The notes under the pieces were generated by a model. It ran no database searches, was not told the DNA's origin, and saw only the letters and a list, made by a program, of their open reading frames with translations. A DNA stretch of 5,302 nucleotides from Clostridiales bacterium (GTDB taxonomy: Bacteria > Bacillota > Clostridia > Tissierellales > Dethiosulfatibacteraceae). The stretch lies in assembly GCA_003446975.1 (NCBI GenBank), contig DMAP01000176.1, forward strand, positions 1 through 5,302, given 5' to 3'. Within the stretch, counting starts at the first letter, position 1; each line of letters opens with the position of its first letter. This document shows positions 5,070 to 5,302 of this stretch, piece after piece. The position numbers were made by a program, and so were the translations under genes.

Positions 5070-5302
5070 ATGGTTTATGTATTATCCCAAAGCGGCAATC
5101 CGCTTATGCCGACAAATAGGCATGGGAAAGTAAGACATTTACTAAATACTGGTGAGGCAAGGGTGGTCAAGATGACTCCCTTCACAATCCAGTTTTTAAA
5201 GGAAACAAATCTTTATACACAGCCCATTACACTGGGCATCGATGCAGGTAGTAAAACTGTAGGGTTAAGTGCAACAACTGATAAGCAGGAAGTATTTGCT
5301 GC
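5070..5302 (+). CDS. iscB: IscB-family RNA-guided nuclease, N-terminal part (3'-partial)
   Basis: The visible 77 codons begin MVYVLSQSGNPLMPTNRHGK, the characteristic IscB N-terminus with its PLMP motif at 11-14 and the basic RRXRR-like region after it (RHGKVRHLLNTGEARVVK, 17-34). Then come TPFTIQFL (36-43), YTQPITLGIDAGSKTVGLS (49-67) with RuvC-I, in which Asp58 is the expected metal-binding residue, and the start of the bridge to later domains. The start is fixed by AAAGGAGG (5057-5064), 5 nt upstream. Full-length relatives are about 400-500 residues and continue with a bridge helix, RuvC-II, HNH and RuvC-III; the window ends before any of these. IsrB, which lacks HNH, has the same N-terminus and cannot be excluded. 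The gene appears intact as far as it goes. Omega-RNA-guided DNA cleavage or nicking is the known activity of the family. Confidence 0.9.
   Translation, partial: MVYVLSQSGNPLMPTNRHGKVRHLLNTGEARVVKMTPFTIQFLKETNLYTQPITLGIDAGSKTVGLSATTDKQEVFA

Larger units (their letters stand above)
4760..5302 (+). mobile_element. IscB-type element, left part only
   Basis: A structured non-coding stretch followed directly by an IscB-family start defines the left part of an IscB element of the IS200/IS605 superfamily. The first hairpin (CCACTT 4773-4778 with AAGTGG 4797-4802) is a good candidate for the subterminal hairpin recognised by Y1 transposases in that superfamily. The exact left boundary is uncertain by about 20 nt because no target-site duplication is made by these elements and the right end is outside the window. 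No tnpA is visible; many iscB copies lack one. Confidence 0.75.

Overview
This 5.3 kb window looks like the chromosome of a low-to-medium-GC anaerobic Firmicute, most likely a Clostridia member. The grounds are strong GGAGG-type ribosome binding sites, sigma-A-like promoters, a PadR/DUF2812 gene pair, an FMN-binding NapH-like ferredoxin and a macro-domain/HTH fusion of a type I associate with Clostridia. No rRNA, tRNA or CRISPR array is visible.

Region 1 (1-2305) is a redox operon. The first gene enters from the left edge of the window and encodes a molybdopterin-oxidoreductase-fold protein whose visible part contains no cysteine. It overlaps by 4 bp (ATGA) a membrane protein with two CxxxCP-type cysteine motifs, two [4Fe-4S] clusters and a C-terminal FMN-binding domain whose Thr371 should carry covalent FMN. 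Together they suggest a route for moving electrons across the membrane. A clear hairpin terminator closes the operon.

Region 2 (2329-3343) is a self-contained regulator/membrane-protein module: a consensus promoter with a perfect 17-bp palindrome between -35 and -10, a leader with three 15-bp repeats, a PadR-family repressor, and a DUF2812 membrane protein joined by a TAATG junction. A long hairpin ends it and also serves the convergent gene on the other side.

Region 3 (3344-4684) holds two divergent units whose promoters share sequence. On the minus strand is a 47-residue single-pass membrane protein with its own promoter, ribosome binding site and terminator. On the plus strand is a macro-domain protein fused to a helix-turn-helix-like C-terminal domain.

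Region 4 (about 4760-5302) is the left part of an IscB-type transposon-derived element: about 300 nt of densely structured non-coding RNA (HEARO/omega-RNA position), then the first 77 codons of an IscB-family RNA-guided nuclease with its PLMP motif and first RuvC motif. The right edge of the window cuts the gene, so it cannot be seen whether it has an HNH domain (IscB) or not (IsrB), nor where the element ends. This is the most notable system in the window.
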